Below, piece after piece: positions 1 through 8,692 of a DNA stretch of 64,000 nt. Origin of the DNA: Anaerolineae bacterium. Lineage in GTDB: Bacteria; Chloroflexota; Anaerolineae; UBA3071. The position numbers and the translations under genes were made by a program. Position 1 is the stretch's first letter, and the number at the start of each line of letters is the position of its first letter. The stretch is taken from contig JARYMM010000015.1 in assembly GCA_029907105.1 (NCBI GenBank), positions 1 to 64,000 of the forward strand, read 5' to 3'. A model generated the notes under the pieces. The model did no database searches. It had not been told where the DNA came from and was given only the letters and a program-made list of their open reading frames with translations.

Positions 1-443
1 GGCTTAGCTTTACCCTAAGAATTTATGGGACGGACCTCTATGGCTTTGGGGCGGTCAATTATGTGACAGGCGAACTGATCTGGTTATTATCGGAGCACAA
101 GGACAACGCTGCCTTCCGCAAACTGCTGGACTTGCTCAGAGAGCATCATCAGGGAGATAACAAGCCCGTGGTCATCGTGGTTGATAACTACAGTGCTCAT
201 AAGGCGAAGAAGGTCAAAGAATGGCTCAGGAAGCACCGCCGGCGATTCAGGCTCTACTTGCTGCCTACTTATTCGCCGCACCTCAACCCTATTGAGCGGC
301 TCTGGCGGCACTTCCGGCGCACGGTGACAGACAACTACTTCTTTGGGACGATGACCGCCCTGCTGGAAGCAACCAAGGCTTTCTTCTTGGAGTTGACGCA
401 AAATCCTGAGCAAGTGCTAAGCATCGTCCGCGGACACGCATAA
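1..443 (+). CDS. IS630-family transposase, C-terminal part (cut by window edge)
   Basis: The reading frame is already open at base 3 and runs to the TAA at 441-443, so the N-terminal part lies outside the window; the GTG at 63 is not the true start. The visible part is the C-terminal half of an IS630/Tc1-like DDE transposase, which cuts and joins the element at TA dinucleotides. The second catalytic Asp lies in VVIVVDNYSAHKA and the last acidic residue in LLPTYSPHLNPIERLW, both typical of the family. It is followed after about 20 bp by a surface-protein gene that lacks its beginning. Confidence 0.9.
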   Translation, partial: LSFTLRIYGTDLYGFGAVNYVTGELIWLLSEHKDNAAFRKLLDLLREHHQGDNKPVVIVVDNYSAHKAKKVKEWLRKHRRRFRLYLLPTYSPHLNPIERLWRHFRRTVTDNYFFGTMTALLEATKAFFLELTQNPEQVLSIVRGHA

Positions 444-461
444 CTTTTGCAGTTCTATTTA
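1..461 (+). mobile_element. Right end of an IS630-type insertion sequence
   Basis: The element comprises the transposase end plus a short tail after the stop codon. The right border is estimated at about 455-461 (around TATTTAAA), because from there the open frame reads into the FnIII-like start of the next gene. The exact terminal repeat cannot be fixed, because the left end is outside the window. Confidence 0.6.
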
Positions 462-469
462 AACCGCCT

Positions 470-3400
470 GTGCCGCTGCCAGCGGGCACTTACTACTGGC
501 GCATCAAGCCCCTCGGCGGTGGAGGGCTGGAGGGGCCCTGGCTGGGTCCGATCCAGATTGGCATCGTGGCTTTTCCTCCCGGCGCTTTGGGCGTGCAGGC
601 TGAACGCGTCCTGGGCATCGCCCCGATCAGCCAGAACAAAGACTCCCGGATGCTGTGCCTGGATGGCGATCCCGAAGGCAACCCCGCCAGCAACGATCCG
701 GAGAATGCCTGGGACGCGCCCGCCCCCTGCACCGTGCCGCCATGCGCCGATGGCGGCATCAAATATACCCACGGCAACCGCTACTGCGTGCGCGCCTCCA
801 TCCGCATGATGGCCTCCTACTACGGCGGCCACCTGACCATGGATCGTATCTCCTATTACATCCTCCAGGAGTGGACGGGCAACACTCACGGCGATACCCA
901 CGATACGAATCCCAACAACGACCTGGGCCACAACCGGGGGATGTGGTATCCTGACGAGGAGGATGAGGGGATCTCCTGGGCTTTGGGGACCACCATCACC
1001 ACCCCCGGTGGCAAACCCACTTTCGCCCAGGTCAAGGGATGGATTGACGCCAACCGGCCTATCATGTTCCGCGATCCAGGCCACATGATGGTCATAGACG
1101 GCTATCGTGACGATGCCAGTGGCCAGTTCGTCCACATCCTGGACCCTGATCAGGAACCCGATTTCTGGCGCTGGCAGACCTATGCCAGCCAGGACATAGA
1201 TGGCTACTGGGTCGGGCCGGCCAGCGCGCCCGGCGTGCGCTCCGATGAGGCCACCGTCTCTGCGGACAGCGATGGCGATGGCATCGTGGACTTCGACGAG
1301 ATCAACCGCTTCCACACCAACCCCATCTTGCCCGACAGTGACGAGGACTGGGTGCAGGACAAGCAGGACATCCGCGAGTACGTCTTCGACAACGCCGGCA
1401 CCTACAACCTGCGCGCCGCCGACTTCGACGGCGACGGCCATCGCAAGGAACGGGACGCCGACAACGACGGCGATGGCGCGGCGGACGGCTGCGAGGACAC
1501 CAACTATAACGGTAAATACGAGGCCGCCCTGGGCGAGACCGATAACTTCAACGCCGGAAGCTCGCAGGCCTGCGTGCCGCTGTTCGAGATCCTCCAGCCC
1601 ACCCAGAGCACGCCGGTCAACGCTGGGGCCTACGATAACCCGGACAAGATCCTGGTGCAGGTGCGCACGGCCACGCCGCCCTCCTCGCCCGTGACCTATG
1701 GCCCTTCCGACTTCGCTGTGGAGATCGGCGGCCTGGACAGCGCCGTCATCGCCGTCTATCAGGTGCTCGATACCCATTTCCTGGTGGTCAGCCCCCACAC
1801 CCAGCCGGCAGCCGACACTTACGACCTGGAAGTGACGCTGCGAGGCACACAGAGCGACACGGAGACCCGCGCCGTCTACTTCCTGCCCAAACTGCGGGCT
1901 GACCAGATGCTGGTGATTGACCGCTCCGGCAGCATGAGCGATTACGGCAAGATGGACGCGGCCAAGAACGCCGCCCGCGCCTTCATTGACCACGCCAACG
2001 TGGGCGATATGATCGGCGTGGCCTCCTTCGCCTCCTCGGCCAGCCTCGACTACTCTTTGACCACCATTACCGGTGACCCCGAATGGAACGCGGCCAAAGC
2101 GGTGGTCAATGCCCTGGTCTCGAGCGGCATGACGGCATTGGGCCAGGGCGCACAAACCGGCTACAACGAGATCGTGGCCAAAGGCAAGAGCGACCACGAC
2201 TGGGCCATGGCCTTGCTCTCCGACGGCATGGAGAACGTGACCCCCTACTGGGCCGACCCGACCGTCAGCGGCGTGATCGTGCCCTCGCGCGTCGTCGTCC
2301 ACACCGTGGCCCTGGGCCGCGACGCCGATCGCACCCTGATGGCGGCCATTGCCGGCTCCACCGGCGGCACCGCCTACGAGGCCGGCGTGGACATCCTACC
2401 ACTCGTGACCGGCGCGTCAGCGGCCGCGCCGCCCGGCCCCAACCTGCCGTCCACTCTCCCCAACCGCTTGGCCGACGTCTACAAGGCCATCGGCGAGGAG
2501 ATCGGCCACCAGCAACGGCTGTGGGAGAAAACGGGCACGGTGAGCGGTCATCTCCAGTTCGAAGTGCCGCTGGAGAAGGGCCTTCCGGAGGCCATTTTCA
2601 CCGTCAACTGGGACGACCCCGGCAGCCCCATCCAGATGACCCTCTACGACCCGAAGGGCGATCAGGTCAAGGCCGGCTATCCGGGGATGAGCCATCAGAC
2701 CGATACCACGCACGACCAGTATCGCATTCGCAACCCGCTGGCCGGCGTCTGGGTGGTGGAACTGCGCACGCGGGAGAAGATGGCCAACTACCTGTTCATC
2801 CTCTCCGCCTGGTCGCCGACTACCATGCACCTGGCCTTCGGCCTGCCGCCGGCCGAGCGCACGGTGGGATCGGAGATTCCCATTCTGGTCGTCCTGGCCG
2901 ACACTAAGCGGATCAAGGGGGCCGAGGTGTGGGCCTGGGTGCAGGGCCCCGACGCGGACCTGGTGCAGGTACTGCAACTGTTCGACGACGGCGCTCACCA
3001 CGACGGGCGATCCGGCGACGGGGTCTACGGCAACCTGTTCACGCACACTTACCAGGCTGGCGCGTACCTGGTCAAAGCCAGCGGCTGGGGGGTGAACAAC
3101 TTCGGCGAGAGCTTTGTGCGCCACCGCACCGGTGGCTTCACCATCCTGCCCCGCCTGGCCTATATCTGGCGCGAAGACCTGACCACGGCCAACGCCTACC
3201 GCAACCTGTTGCAGGCCAACGGTTTCACCGTGGATTTCGTCCACCTGGATGACGTGCCCAAGACGTCGTGGACTCGCTACAGCCTGGCCGTGATCGGTCC
3301 GGAGACGGGCGATGGGGCGCAGTGGGGCACACCGACGGCGGTGGCTACCCTTCAGCAATACCCTGTGCCCATCATCGGCCTGGGGGAGGGCGGCTACGCC

Positions 3401-3757
3401 TTCTTCGGCAAAGTTGGGCTGGCCATCGGCTACCCCAACGGCTGGCACGGCAGCGAGAACCGTACCTACGTGATGGACACGGCGCACCAGGTCTGGCACA
3501 GCCCCTACCATATCCCCGTGCCGCGCGAGCGCATCGTGACCGTCTACAACCGCAGCGGCCATGTGGGGATCAACATCCCCAAGCCGCCTGCCGACGTGAC
3601 CCTCATCGGGCGAGAGCCGGCCGATCAGGTGCACTACAACCTGGTGCAACAGACGGGGCGCTACCTGTTGTGGGGCTTCCAGGCCGGGCCGCCGGCCATG
3701 ACCGTGGACGGTCAGCGTCTCTTTATCAACGTGGCCCGTTACATGGCCGGGATGTGA
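470..3757 (+). CDS. Exported C39-like peptidase / calcium-repeat / VWA protein, 5' end removed by IS630
   Basis: This is a 1095-residue remnant with no signal peptide. It begins in the last strands of a fibronectin-III-like domain (GTYYWRI), and its frame is open back into the IS tail. The GTG at 470 is only the first possible start. Order of parts: FnIII end (1-40); a papain-like C39 peptidase domain (about 90-260) with Cys in RYCVRASIRMMASYYGG, His in DPGHMMVIDGY and Asp in HILDPDQ; Asp-rich thrombospondin-3-like calcium repeats (270-360); a VWA domain with the metal site DRSGSMS (near 485) and TALGQG; a beta-sandwich resembling pre-peptidase domains (about 700-760); and a C-terminal glutamine-amidotransferase-like fold. 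It was probably a secreted or surface adhesin or processing protein. It may be a pseudogene. Confidence 0.75.
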   Translation: MPLPAGTYYWRIKPLGGGGLEGPWLGPIQIGIVAFPPGALGVQAERVLGIAPISQNKDSRMLCLDGDPEGNPASNDPENAWDAPAPCTVPPCADGGIKYTHGNRYCVRASIRMMASYYGGHLTMDRISYYILQEWTGNTHGDTHDTNPNNDLGHNRGMWYPDEEDEGISWALGTTITTPGGKPTFAQVKGWIDANRPIMFRDPGHMMVIDGYRDDASGQFVHILDPDQEPDFWRWQTYASQDIDGYWVGPASAPGVRSDEATVSADSDGDGIVDFDEINRFHTNPILPDSDEDWVQDKQDIREYVFDNAGTYNLRAADFDGDGHRKERDADNDGDGAADGCEDTNYNGKYEAALGETDNFNAGSSQACVPLFEILQPTQSTPVNAGAYDNPDKILVQVRTATPPSSPVTYGPSDFAVEIGGLDSAVIAVYQVLDTHFLVVSPHTQPAADTYDLEVTLRGTQSDTETRAVYFLPKLRADQMLVIDRSGSMSDYGKMDAAKNAARAFIDHANVGDMIGVASFASSASLDYSLTTITGDPEWNAAKAVVNALVSSGMTALGQGAQTGYNEIVAKGKSDHDWAMALLSDGMENVTPYWADPTVSGVIVPSRVVVHTVALGRDADRTLMAAIAGSTGGTAYEAGVDILPLVTGASAAAPPGPNLPSTLPNRLADVYKAIGEEIGHQQRLWEKTGTVSGHLQFEVPLEKGLPEAIFTVNWDDPGSPIQMTLYDPKGDQVKAGYPGMSHQTDTTHDQYRIRNPLAGVWVVELRTREKMANYLFILSAWSPTTMHLAFGLPPAERTVGSEIPILVVLADTKRIKGAEVWAWVQGPDADLVQVLQLFDDGAHHDGRSGDGVYGNLFTHTYQAGAYLVKASGWGVNNFGESFVRHRTGGFTILPRLAYIWREDLTTANAYRNLLQANGFTVDFVHLDDVPKTSWTRYSLAVIGPETGDGAQWGTPTAVATLQQYPVPIIGLGEGGYAFFGKVGLAIGYPNGWHGSENRTYVMDTAHQVWHSPYHIPVPRERIVTVYNRSGHVGINIPKPPADVTLIGREPADQVHYNLVQQTGRYLLWGFQAGPPAMTVDGQRLFINVARYMAGM

Positions 3758-3761
3758 AACG

Positions 3762-3807
3762 AAAGGAGGTGCGACGCCTCTGCGAAGCGCGTCGCACCTC
3801 CCTTTTT
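3762..3807 (+). terminator. Rho-independent terminator after the VWA gene
   Basis: A perfect 13-bp stem (3765-3777 with 3789-3801) is followed by five T at 3803-3807. It lies directly after the VWA stop codon. Confidence 0.85.
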
Positions 3808-3818
3808 CCCTCTGAACG

Positions 3819-3847
3819 TTGCCGGATCAGACAAAGTGTGGTATACT
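3819..3847 (+). promoter_or_regulatory. Promoter of the sensor kinase operon
   Basis: TTGCCG (3819-3824), a 17-bp spacer and TATACT (3842-3847). A TTG that could open the same frame lies inside the -35 box, which argues for a later translation start. Confidence 0.75.
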
Positions 3848-3881
3848 GGCTATGCTGGCGCAAGGAGAGCCAAAAGCAGCG

Positions 3882-5249
3882 ATGGCCGATCACCCTCTAA
3901 CCCCATCAGATCTGGCGACGGCCGGTCCTGTGGCTCTGGCGCAAGGCCGGGTCCCAGGCCAGGATTGGCGATTCTCGGTCGTCTTCGAGATGGCCAGAGT
4001 CCTGGCGAGGCAGCAGGATCTGGAAACCCTGCCCTTGGAGCTTCTGTCATGCGTGATCAGGACATGGGAGGCGGCCGAAGCGGGCGCTCTGCTGCTTTAC
4101 GATCCCTCTGACGGATGGCTGGCGGTGAGAGCTGCGCTGGGCTACGATCTCGCCGGTGCACCGCACATCCGCCTGGCTCCTGGCGAAGGGCCGTATGGCC
4201 GGGTATTTCAGACGGGCCAGGCTGAGTTGTACCCTGCTCCAGAGGCCGTCGCTGCTGCCAGGGCCAGCCTTACGCTGGCAAACCGGGAGCTGTTCGCAGC
4301 GGCAACCGCCGGCCTGAGGCCGGCGCAGTGTGCGGTCTTTCTGCCGCTGCTCACCCCTGAGGCCAGAGTCGGGGTCTTGATCCTGGAGAACCGGCAGCGG
4401 CCTGGCAGCTTTGCTGCGGCAGATATGCCTTTCTTGCAGGCCCTGGCCGACCTGATTGCCCTGGCCGTTGAAAATGCCCGTCTGCGCAAGGAATTGCAGG
4501 CCGCCCGGGCCCTGGAAGAGGCCAATCGCCTCGAGGCCGAGTTGACCTCTATTCTCGCCCATGAGATGCGCACGCCGCTGACCTCGATCAAAGGCTACTC
4601 CACGGCTCTGCTCATGGATGAAGTCGCCTTCAGTCCCGAGACGCAGCGGGAATTCCTGCAGATCATAGATGAGGAGTGTGACACCCTGCAGGAGCTTATC
4701 CATGACCTGCTGGAATCGTCTATCATTGATGCGGGTCTCCTGAGGATCGAGCCCCAGCCCCTGCGCTTGCCCCATCTGGCTCAGAAGGTGAGCGACGACA
4801 TGGCACACCGCGCCCCCCAACATCGCTTCCTGATAGATTTCTCCCCCGATTTCCCCATCGTGGACGCCGATCCCAACCGTGTGGAACAGGTGTTGCGTAA
4901 CCTGCTCGATAATGCGGTGAAATACTCGCCGGATGGAGGGTTGATCGTCATACGAGGTGAGGTGGGCCAGGACGAAGTGGTCATCAGCGTGGCCGACCAG
5001 GGGGTGGGCATCGCTCCCGAGCACCTTAACCGCCTGTTTGAGAAGTTCTTCCGCGTCACCTCGGCCCTGGGGCGGCACGTGGTGGGCTCAGGCCTGGGAT
5101 TGCCCATCGCCCGCACCATCGTGGAGAGTCACGGAGGGCGTATCTGGGCCGAAAGCCAGTTGGGACAGGGCACCACGTTCTACTTCACGCTGCCCCTGAA
5201 GGGGCCAGACCGGACAGCGGCAGACAAGGAGCTACAGGATGAGCGATAA
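3882..5249 (+). CDS. Soluble GAF-domain sensor histidine kinase
   Basis: A 455-residue cytoplasmic histidine kinase without membrane segments. A GAF domain (about 30-195) would bind a small ligand or sense redox or light. A HisKA domain carries the phospho-accepting His in LAHEMRTPLTSIKGY, and an HATPase domain shows the N box LRNLLDNAVKYS, the G1 box DQGVGI and the G2 box GSGLGL. The start at 3882 is preferred because upstream in-frame starts overlap the promoter; AAGGAG lies about 14 nt upstream. It overlaps the regulator gene by 11 nt, so the two are coexpressed and form one two-component pair. The signal is unknown. Confidence 0.9.
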   Translation: MADHPLTPSDLATAGPVALAQGRVPGQDWRFSVVFEMARVLARQQDLETLPLELLSCVIRTWEAAEAGALLLYDPSDGWLAVRAALGYDLAGAPHIRLAPGEGPYGRVFQTGQAELYPAPEAVAAARASLTLANRELFAAATAGLRPAQCAVFLPLLTPEARVGVLILENRQRPGSFAAADMPFLQALADLIALAVENARLRKELQAARALEEANRLEAELTSILAHEMRTPLTSIKGYSTALLMDEVAFSPETQREFLQIIDEECDTLQELIHDLLESSIIDAGLLRIEPQPLRLPHLAQKVSDDMAHRAPQHRFLIDFSPDFPIVDADPNRVEQVLRNLLDNAVKYSPDGGLIVIRGEVGQDEVVISVADQGVGIAPEHLNRLFEKFFRVTSALGRHVVGSGLGLPIARTIVESHGGRIWAESQLGQGTTFYFTLPLKGPDRTAADKELQDER

Positions 5250-5934
5250 GATTCTCGTCGTGGACGACGAGCCGCGGGTCGTGCGGCTGGTCAGCGAGGT
5301 GCTGAAGGCGGTGGGCTACCAGGTGATCGCTGCCGCCAGCGGAATGCCAGCCATCGAAATGGTGGCCCTGGAACGACCTGACCTGGTACTGCTGGACATC
5401 CTGCTGCCAGGTGGCCTGGATGGATACGAGGTATGCCGCCGCCTGCGCGAGTTTTCCGACGTGCCGGTGATCATGCTCACGGCCAAAGCTCAGGAGGCCG
5501 ATGTGGTGCGCGGCTTCGAGGTGGGAGCGGATGACTATCTGACCAAGCCCTTCAGCGCCAAAGAACTGGTTGCTCGAGTGCAGGCGGTCCTGCGACGCTG
5601 CCAGCGGTCCGAGGAAGTGATCACCGCCCCCTTGGTGTGCGGTGAGCTGGAGATCAATTTCGCCCAGCGTGCCGTCAGGGTGCGTGGCCAGCGGGTCGCG
5701 CTCACCCCCACGGAGTACGAATTGCTGCGTCAACTGGCCCTCCACGTCAACCGGGTCGTGCTACACCAGGATCTGTTGACGACGGTGTGGGGGCCTGAGT
5801 ACCGCAACGATGTGGACTACCTGCGGTCTTACATCCGCTACCTGCGACGCAAACTGGAAGCAGACCCCGCGAATCCCCGCTACATCCTCACCTCACCGGG
5901 AGCAGGCTACATGCTGAGCTGCCCGGAGGGGTAA
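5239..5934 (+). CDS. OmpR/PhoB-family response regulator
   Basis: A 231-residue DNA-binding regulator, partner of the upstream kinase. The receiver domain (1-120) has the acidic pair VVDDE, the phosphorylatable Asp in LVLLDILLPGG, Thr in MLTAKA and Lys in LTKPF. The C-terminal winged helix (about 130-228) has the usual PTEYELLRQL and YIRYLRRKLE helices. Phosphorylation would promote dimer binding to direct-repeat sites; the targets are unknown. No terminator was seen directly after it; the next hairpin terminators are more than 450 bp away. Confidence 0.93.
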   Translation: MSDKILVVDDEPRVVRLVSEVLKAVGYQVIAAASGMPAIEMVALERPDLVLLDILLPGGLDGYEVCRRLREFSDVPVIMLTAKAQEADVVRGFEVGADDYLTKPFSAKELVARVQAVLRRCQRSEEVITAPLVCGELEINFAQRAVRVRGQRVALTPTEYELLRQLALHVNRVVLHQDLLTTVWGPEYRNDVDYLRSYIRYLRRKLEADPANPRYILTSPGAGYMLSCPEG

Positions 5935-5948
5935 TACTACAACCGTAC

Positions 5949-6141
5949 TTGTCATGCTGAGCGGGTTTCAGGCGTCAAACCCCCTTGCCCGGCCGACTCC
6001 GGCGAAGCATCTCTTGCCTGCATGGTGACGCGAGAACCTGTCCTGAGCGCAGCGAACGGCTGCTTCGCTAGCGTTGCGTGCACCACGGGAACAGGCGTGT
6101 AGACCCGCTCAACCCTGGCCTGAGCCTGTCAAAGGCATGAC
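5949..6141. repeat. Dispersed palindromic intergenic element
   Basis: The arms start with TGTCATGCTGAGCGGGT and end with ACCCGCTC and GGCATGACA. The interior holds GCGAAGCATCTC. It belongs to the same general family as the elements near 6.2, 11.4, 34.3 and 57.4 kb. No coding potential was seen in 5935-6596. Confidence 0.6.
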
Positions 6142-6159
6142 ACATATCACCAAGTGCGG

Positions 6160-6346
6160 TTGTAGTAGTAATTCTACAACGATGGTTCGCTGCTTACTGT
6201 CATTCTGAGCGACCGCAGGGCCTGCCCTGAGCGAAGGCGAAGGGGAGCGAAGAATCTCCTCGGAGCCGACACTTTGCCACTCCAGAACGAGATTCTTCGT
6301 CGCTGCGCTCCTCAGAATGACAAAACCATCGTTGTAGTAGTAAGAG
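6160..6346. repeat. Long inverted repeat, MITE-like palindromic element
   Basis: The 14-mer at 6174-6187 is repeated inverted at 6324-6337. Further in, TGTCATTCTGAGC and GAAGAATCTC on the left face GAGATTCTTCG and CTCAGAATGACA on the right. The GTTGTAGTAGTA word occurs at both ends. It has the form of a non-autonomous palindromic element without its own gene. Confidence 0.65.
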
Positions 6347-6400
6347 CCCATCCGAAAATACCTCTCCTGACCGGCCAGGGTCTTTGGAGAGCAGGATCAC

Positions 6401-6440
6401 AGACCTCCGCGGGATAGCAGGCCGCGGAGGTCTTTTCTTT
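6401..6440 (+). terminator. Terminator hairpin 1 of a tandem pair
   Basis: A perfect 12-bp stem (6401-6412 with 6422-6433) is followed by TTTTCTTT. It lies 460 bp after the response regulator and 157 bp before the next start codon. Confidence 0.75.
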
Positions 6441-6446
6441 GCTTGC

Positions 6447-6480
6447 GGCGGTTCTCGGCCAGTACGAGAGCCGCCTTTTT
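6447..6480 (+). terminator. Terminator hairpin 2 of a tandem pair
   Basis: An 11-bp stem with one wobble pair (6447-6457 with 6465-6475) is followed by TTTTT. Together with the preceding hairpin it would strongly insulate, or attenuate, transcription into the downstream gene. Confidence 0.75.
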
Positions 6481-6596
6481 CATGGGCTTTTCACAGAGTG
6501 GCGGCCGTTTTCTATGACATTCACACGCCTTTTGTGTTAGGCTGTTCCTGGCAATGCGGGGAAGAACCGCTGATACAACAGCCGAGGAGGGATACA

Positions 6597-7160
6597 ATGG
6601 CAGATTCGACAATGAAGCAATTGGGCATGGTGGACCTCGGATTCACAGCGCCAGCGGTGCAATTGCCGGATGCGACCAGCGCGGCCGAGCAGGTCTTGAG
6701 TGATGCCCTGGCCTTCTGCGCTCAAAAGATGCGCTTTGATAGCTGTGAGACTGCGCTAAGCCGTCTGCGGCAGGGCGATCGCGAGGCCTGCACCTATTGC
6801 TTCTACAGCGTGGCCAGGCGGGTAGCCGAGTTCCTGGGGGCATGGGACGAGAACGTCAAAGCCGTCTACATCTGCGACTACGATGCTACCCCTGAGGACC
6901 TGTGCTTCGCCGAGACGGTGCAATCCCCGCCGGTCCACCTGCTCGTCCGTGTGGATCGCAAAACCAGCGCCCTGAACTCGCTGCTGGCGGCGTTGGACCG
7001 TGCCCTGGTCCAGAAGTACGCCGAGTTGACGGCGATGAACCGGCTGGCCTGCTTTCTGGATGCGCAGGTAGTGGATGATGCCGACGTGGAGAAGCGCATT
7101 GGCTATGGCACACTGCTCTCTTCGATCCATCATCGGCCCTTACAGGTTTGGAGCCGATGA
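6597..7160 (+). CDS. Hypothetical protein next to glutamate dehydrogenase
   Basis: A 187-residue soluble protein of a family I do not recognise. The start at 6597 has GAGGAGG upstream; the longer open frame back to 6384 would run through both terminator hairpins and is not credible. It is acidic, with several Cys residues (CETALSRL, CTYCF, YICDYD, DLCFAE) and a segment YICDYDATPEDLCF followed by LLVRVDRKT, reminiscent of a small alpha/beta sensor or nucleotidyltransferase-like fold, but without a clear catalytic motif. It ends 97 bp before the dehydrogenase and may be cotranscribed with it. Confidence 0.7.
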   Translation: MADSTMKQLGMVDLGFTAPAVQLPDATSAAEQVLSDALAFCAQKMRFDSCETALSRLRQGDREACTYCFYSVARRVAEFLGAWDENVKAVYICDYDATPEDLCFAETVQSPPVHLLVRVDRKTSALNSLLAALDRALVQKYAELTAMNRLACFLDAQVVDDADVEKRIGYGTLLSSIHHRPLQVWSR

Positions 7161-7257
7161 CCGACAGGGCGTGAGGCGGCGGACGGAGTAGCCCTGGCCT
7201 GTTATCTTTCGCCCCAGCGACAGAAGTTGTCACAAGATCGAGACCGGGGAGGAATTC

Positions 7258-8577
7258 ATGGAAGAGAAGGTGGAAGAGGTGCTCGACAGGCCGCACCCCG
7301 GCATCGTCGTGGCCGAATCTCCCAGGGAAAACCTGTGGCATACCGTCCTGGCCCAGCTCGATGACGTGGCCCGGCGCTTGAAACTGGACCCCGGCATCCA
7401 CGCCATCCTGCGTCAACCGGAGCGGGAACTGACGGTGGCGGTGCCCGTCAGAATGGACGATGGTCGCATCGAGGTCTTTACGGGCTACCGTATTCAACAC
7501 TCCAGTGCCCGCGGGCCGTGCAAGGGCGGCATCCGTTATCATCCGGAGGTGAATCTCGACGAGGTCAGGGGCCTGGCGGCCCTGATGACCTGGAAGTGCG
7601 CTGTGGTGGGGATCCCCTACGGAGGGGCCAAAGGCGGAGTGCAGTGCGACCCCCGCCAGATGTCCGAGGATGAGATCTGCCGCATGACCCGCCGCTATAC
7701 GGCCATGATCATGCCCATCATCGGTTCGAGACGGGATATCCCGGCCCCCGACGTCAACACCAATGCCCAGATCATGGCCTGGATTTCCGATACGGTCAGC
7801 ATGCTGGAACGCAAGACGGTGATTGACATCGTCACCGGCAAGCCGATCTCTTTGGGTGGATCGGTGGGGCGCAGGGAGGCGACCGGGCGAGGAGTGGCCA
7901 TCGTGGCCAGAGAACTCCTGAAGCGCAGACGGCGGCGCCTCTCGGACACCACCGTGGCCGTGCAAGGCTATGGCAATGTCGGCAGTGTGGCGGCGACGAT
8001 CCTGCAGCAGATGGGCTGCAAGATCGTGGCGGTGAGCGACATCAGCGGCGGTTTGTATGACCCCCGAGGGCTGGACATCCCCGGCATCAACCGGCATGTG
8101 GCTGCCCATCCCCAGGGATTACTGGAGGGCTACGAGGCCCCAGGCGTGGAGAAGTTCAGCAATGATGACCTGTTGGTCAGCGATGTAGATGTACTGATCC
8201 CCGCCGCGCTGGAGCATCAGATCCACGCTGGCAATGCGCCTTATGTCCAGGCCGAGATGATCGTCGAAGGCGCCAATGGCCCCACCACTCGCCAGGCTGA
8301 CGAGATTCTGCAGGAGCGGCGCATCATCGTCGTGCCCGACATTCTTGCCAACGCCGGAGGGGTCGTGGTCAGCTATTTCGAGTGGGTACAGGACCTGCAA
8401 TGCTTCTTCTGGGATGAGGCCGAGGTCAACAGGAACCTGGAACGCATCATGGTGCGCAGCTTCGAAGAGGTGTGGGACTTCAGCCAGCAGCAACAGGTGC
8501 CCCTGCGGTTGGGGGCCACCATGCTGGCCGTAGACAGGGTAGCCAGGGCCATACAGGCGCGGGGCATATTCCCCTAA
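7258..8577 (+). CDS. Glu/Leu/Phe/Val dehydrogenase, first paralogue
   Basis: A 439-residue NAD(P)-dependent amino acid dehydrogenase, most likely glutamate dehydrogenase (glutamate to 2-oxoglutarate and ammonia). It shows the substrate-site segment GPCKGGIRYHPEV, catalytic Lys in [14 protein letters not shown], catalytic Asp in PAPDVNTNAQ and the dinucleotide-binding turn GYGNVGSVA. GGAGGA precedes the ATG. Compared with the paralogue encoded convergently at 8693-9946 it carries about 20 more N-terminal residues and differs around the substrate pocket (GIPYGGAKGG against [10 protein letters not shown]), so coenzyme or substrate preference may differ. Confidence 0.93.
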   Translation: MEEKVEEVLDRPHPGIVVAESPRENLWHTVLAQLDDVARRLKLDPGIHAILRQPERELTVAVPVRMDDGRIEVFTGYRIQHSSARGPCKGGIRYHPEVNLDEVRGLAALMTWKCAVVGIPYGGAKGGVQCDPRQMSEDEICRMTRRYTAMIMPIIGSRRDIPAPDVNTNAQIMAWISDTVSMLERKTVIDIVTGKPISLGGSVGRREATGRGVAIVARELLKRRRRRLSDTTVAVQGYGNVGSVAATILQQMGCKIVAVSDISGGLYDPRGLDIPGINRHVAAHPQGLLEGYEAPGVEKFSNDDLLVSDVDVLIPAALEHQIHAGNAPYVQAEMIVEGANGPTTRQADEILQERRIIVVPDILANAGGVVVSYFEWVQDLQCFFWDEAEVNRNLERIMVRSFEEVWDFSQQQQVPLRLGATMLAVDRVARAIQARGIFP

Positions 8578-8616
8578 CAGGTCAAGCATTTTGTGAAGAT
8601 ATTGCGCCCTTAACAG

Positions 8617-8657
8617 GAAGCCCCTGCCAACGCCGTTGTTGGCAGGGGCTTCTGTTT
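8617..8657 (+). terminator. Terminator between convergent dehydrogenase genes
   Basis: A perfect 15-bp stem (8617-8631 with 8638-8652) with a 6-nt loop is followed by TGTTT. The T-rich side serves the plus-strand gene. Confidence 0.85.
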
Positions 8658-8692
8658 GCTACAGCGGGAATTCACCCGCGTAGGGGGAGAGG

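Noticed and set aside
455-2302. A 615-codon open frame on the minus strand
   Set aside because: It is the antisense of the C39/VWA gene. GC-rich codon bias keeps antisense frames open, and the translation is a Val/Gly/His-rich string without domains.
2417-3649. A 410-codon open frame on the minus strand
   Set aside because: Antisense shadow of the same gene; no ribosome site or promoter.
3762-3807. Possible attachment site or repeat at the VWA gene end
   Set aside because: Perfect stem followed by a T run is explained by a terminator, and no integrase is near.
3819-3881. TTG and ATG starts upstream of 3882 for the histidine kinase
   Set aside because: The TTG is part of the -35 box and the ATG at 3852 is at the expected transcription start.
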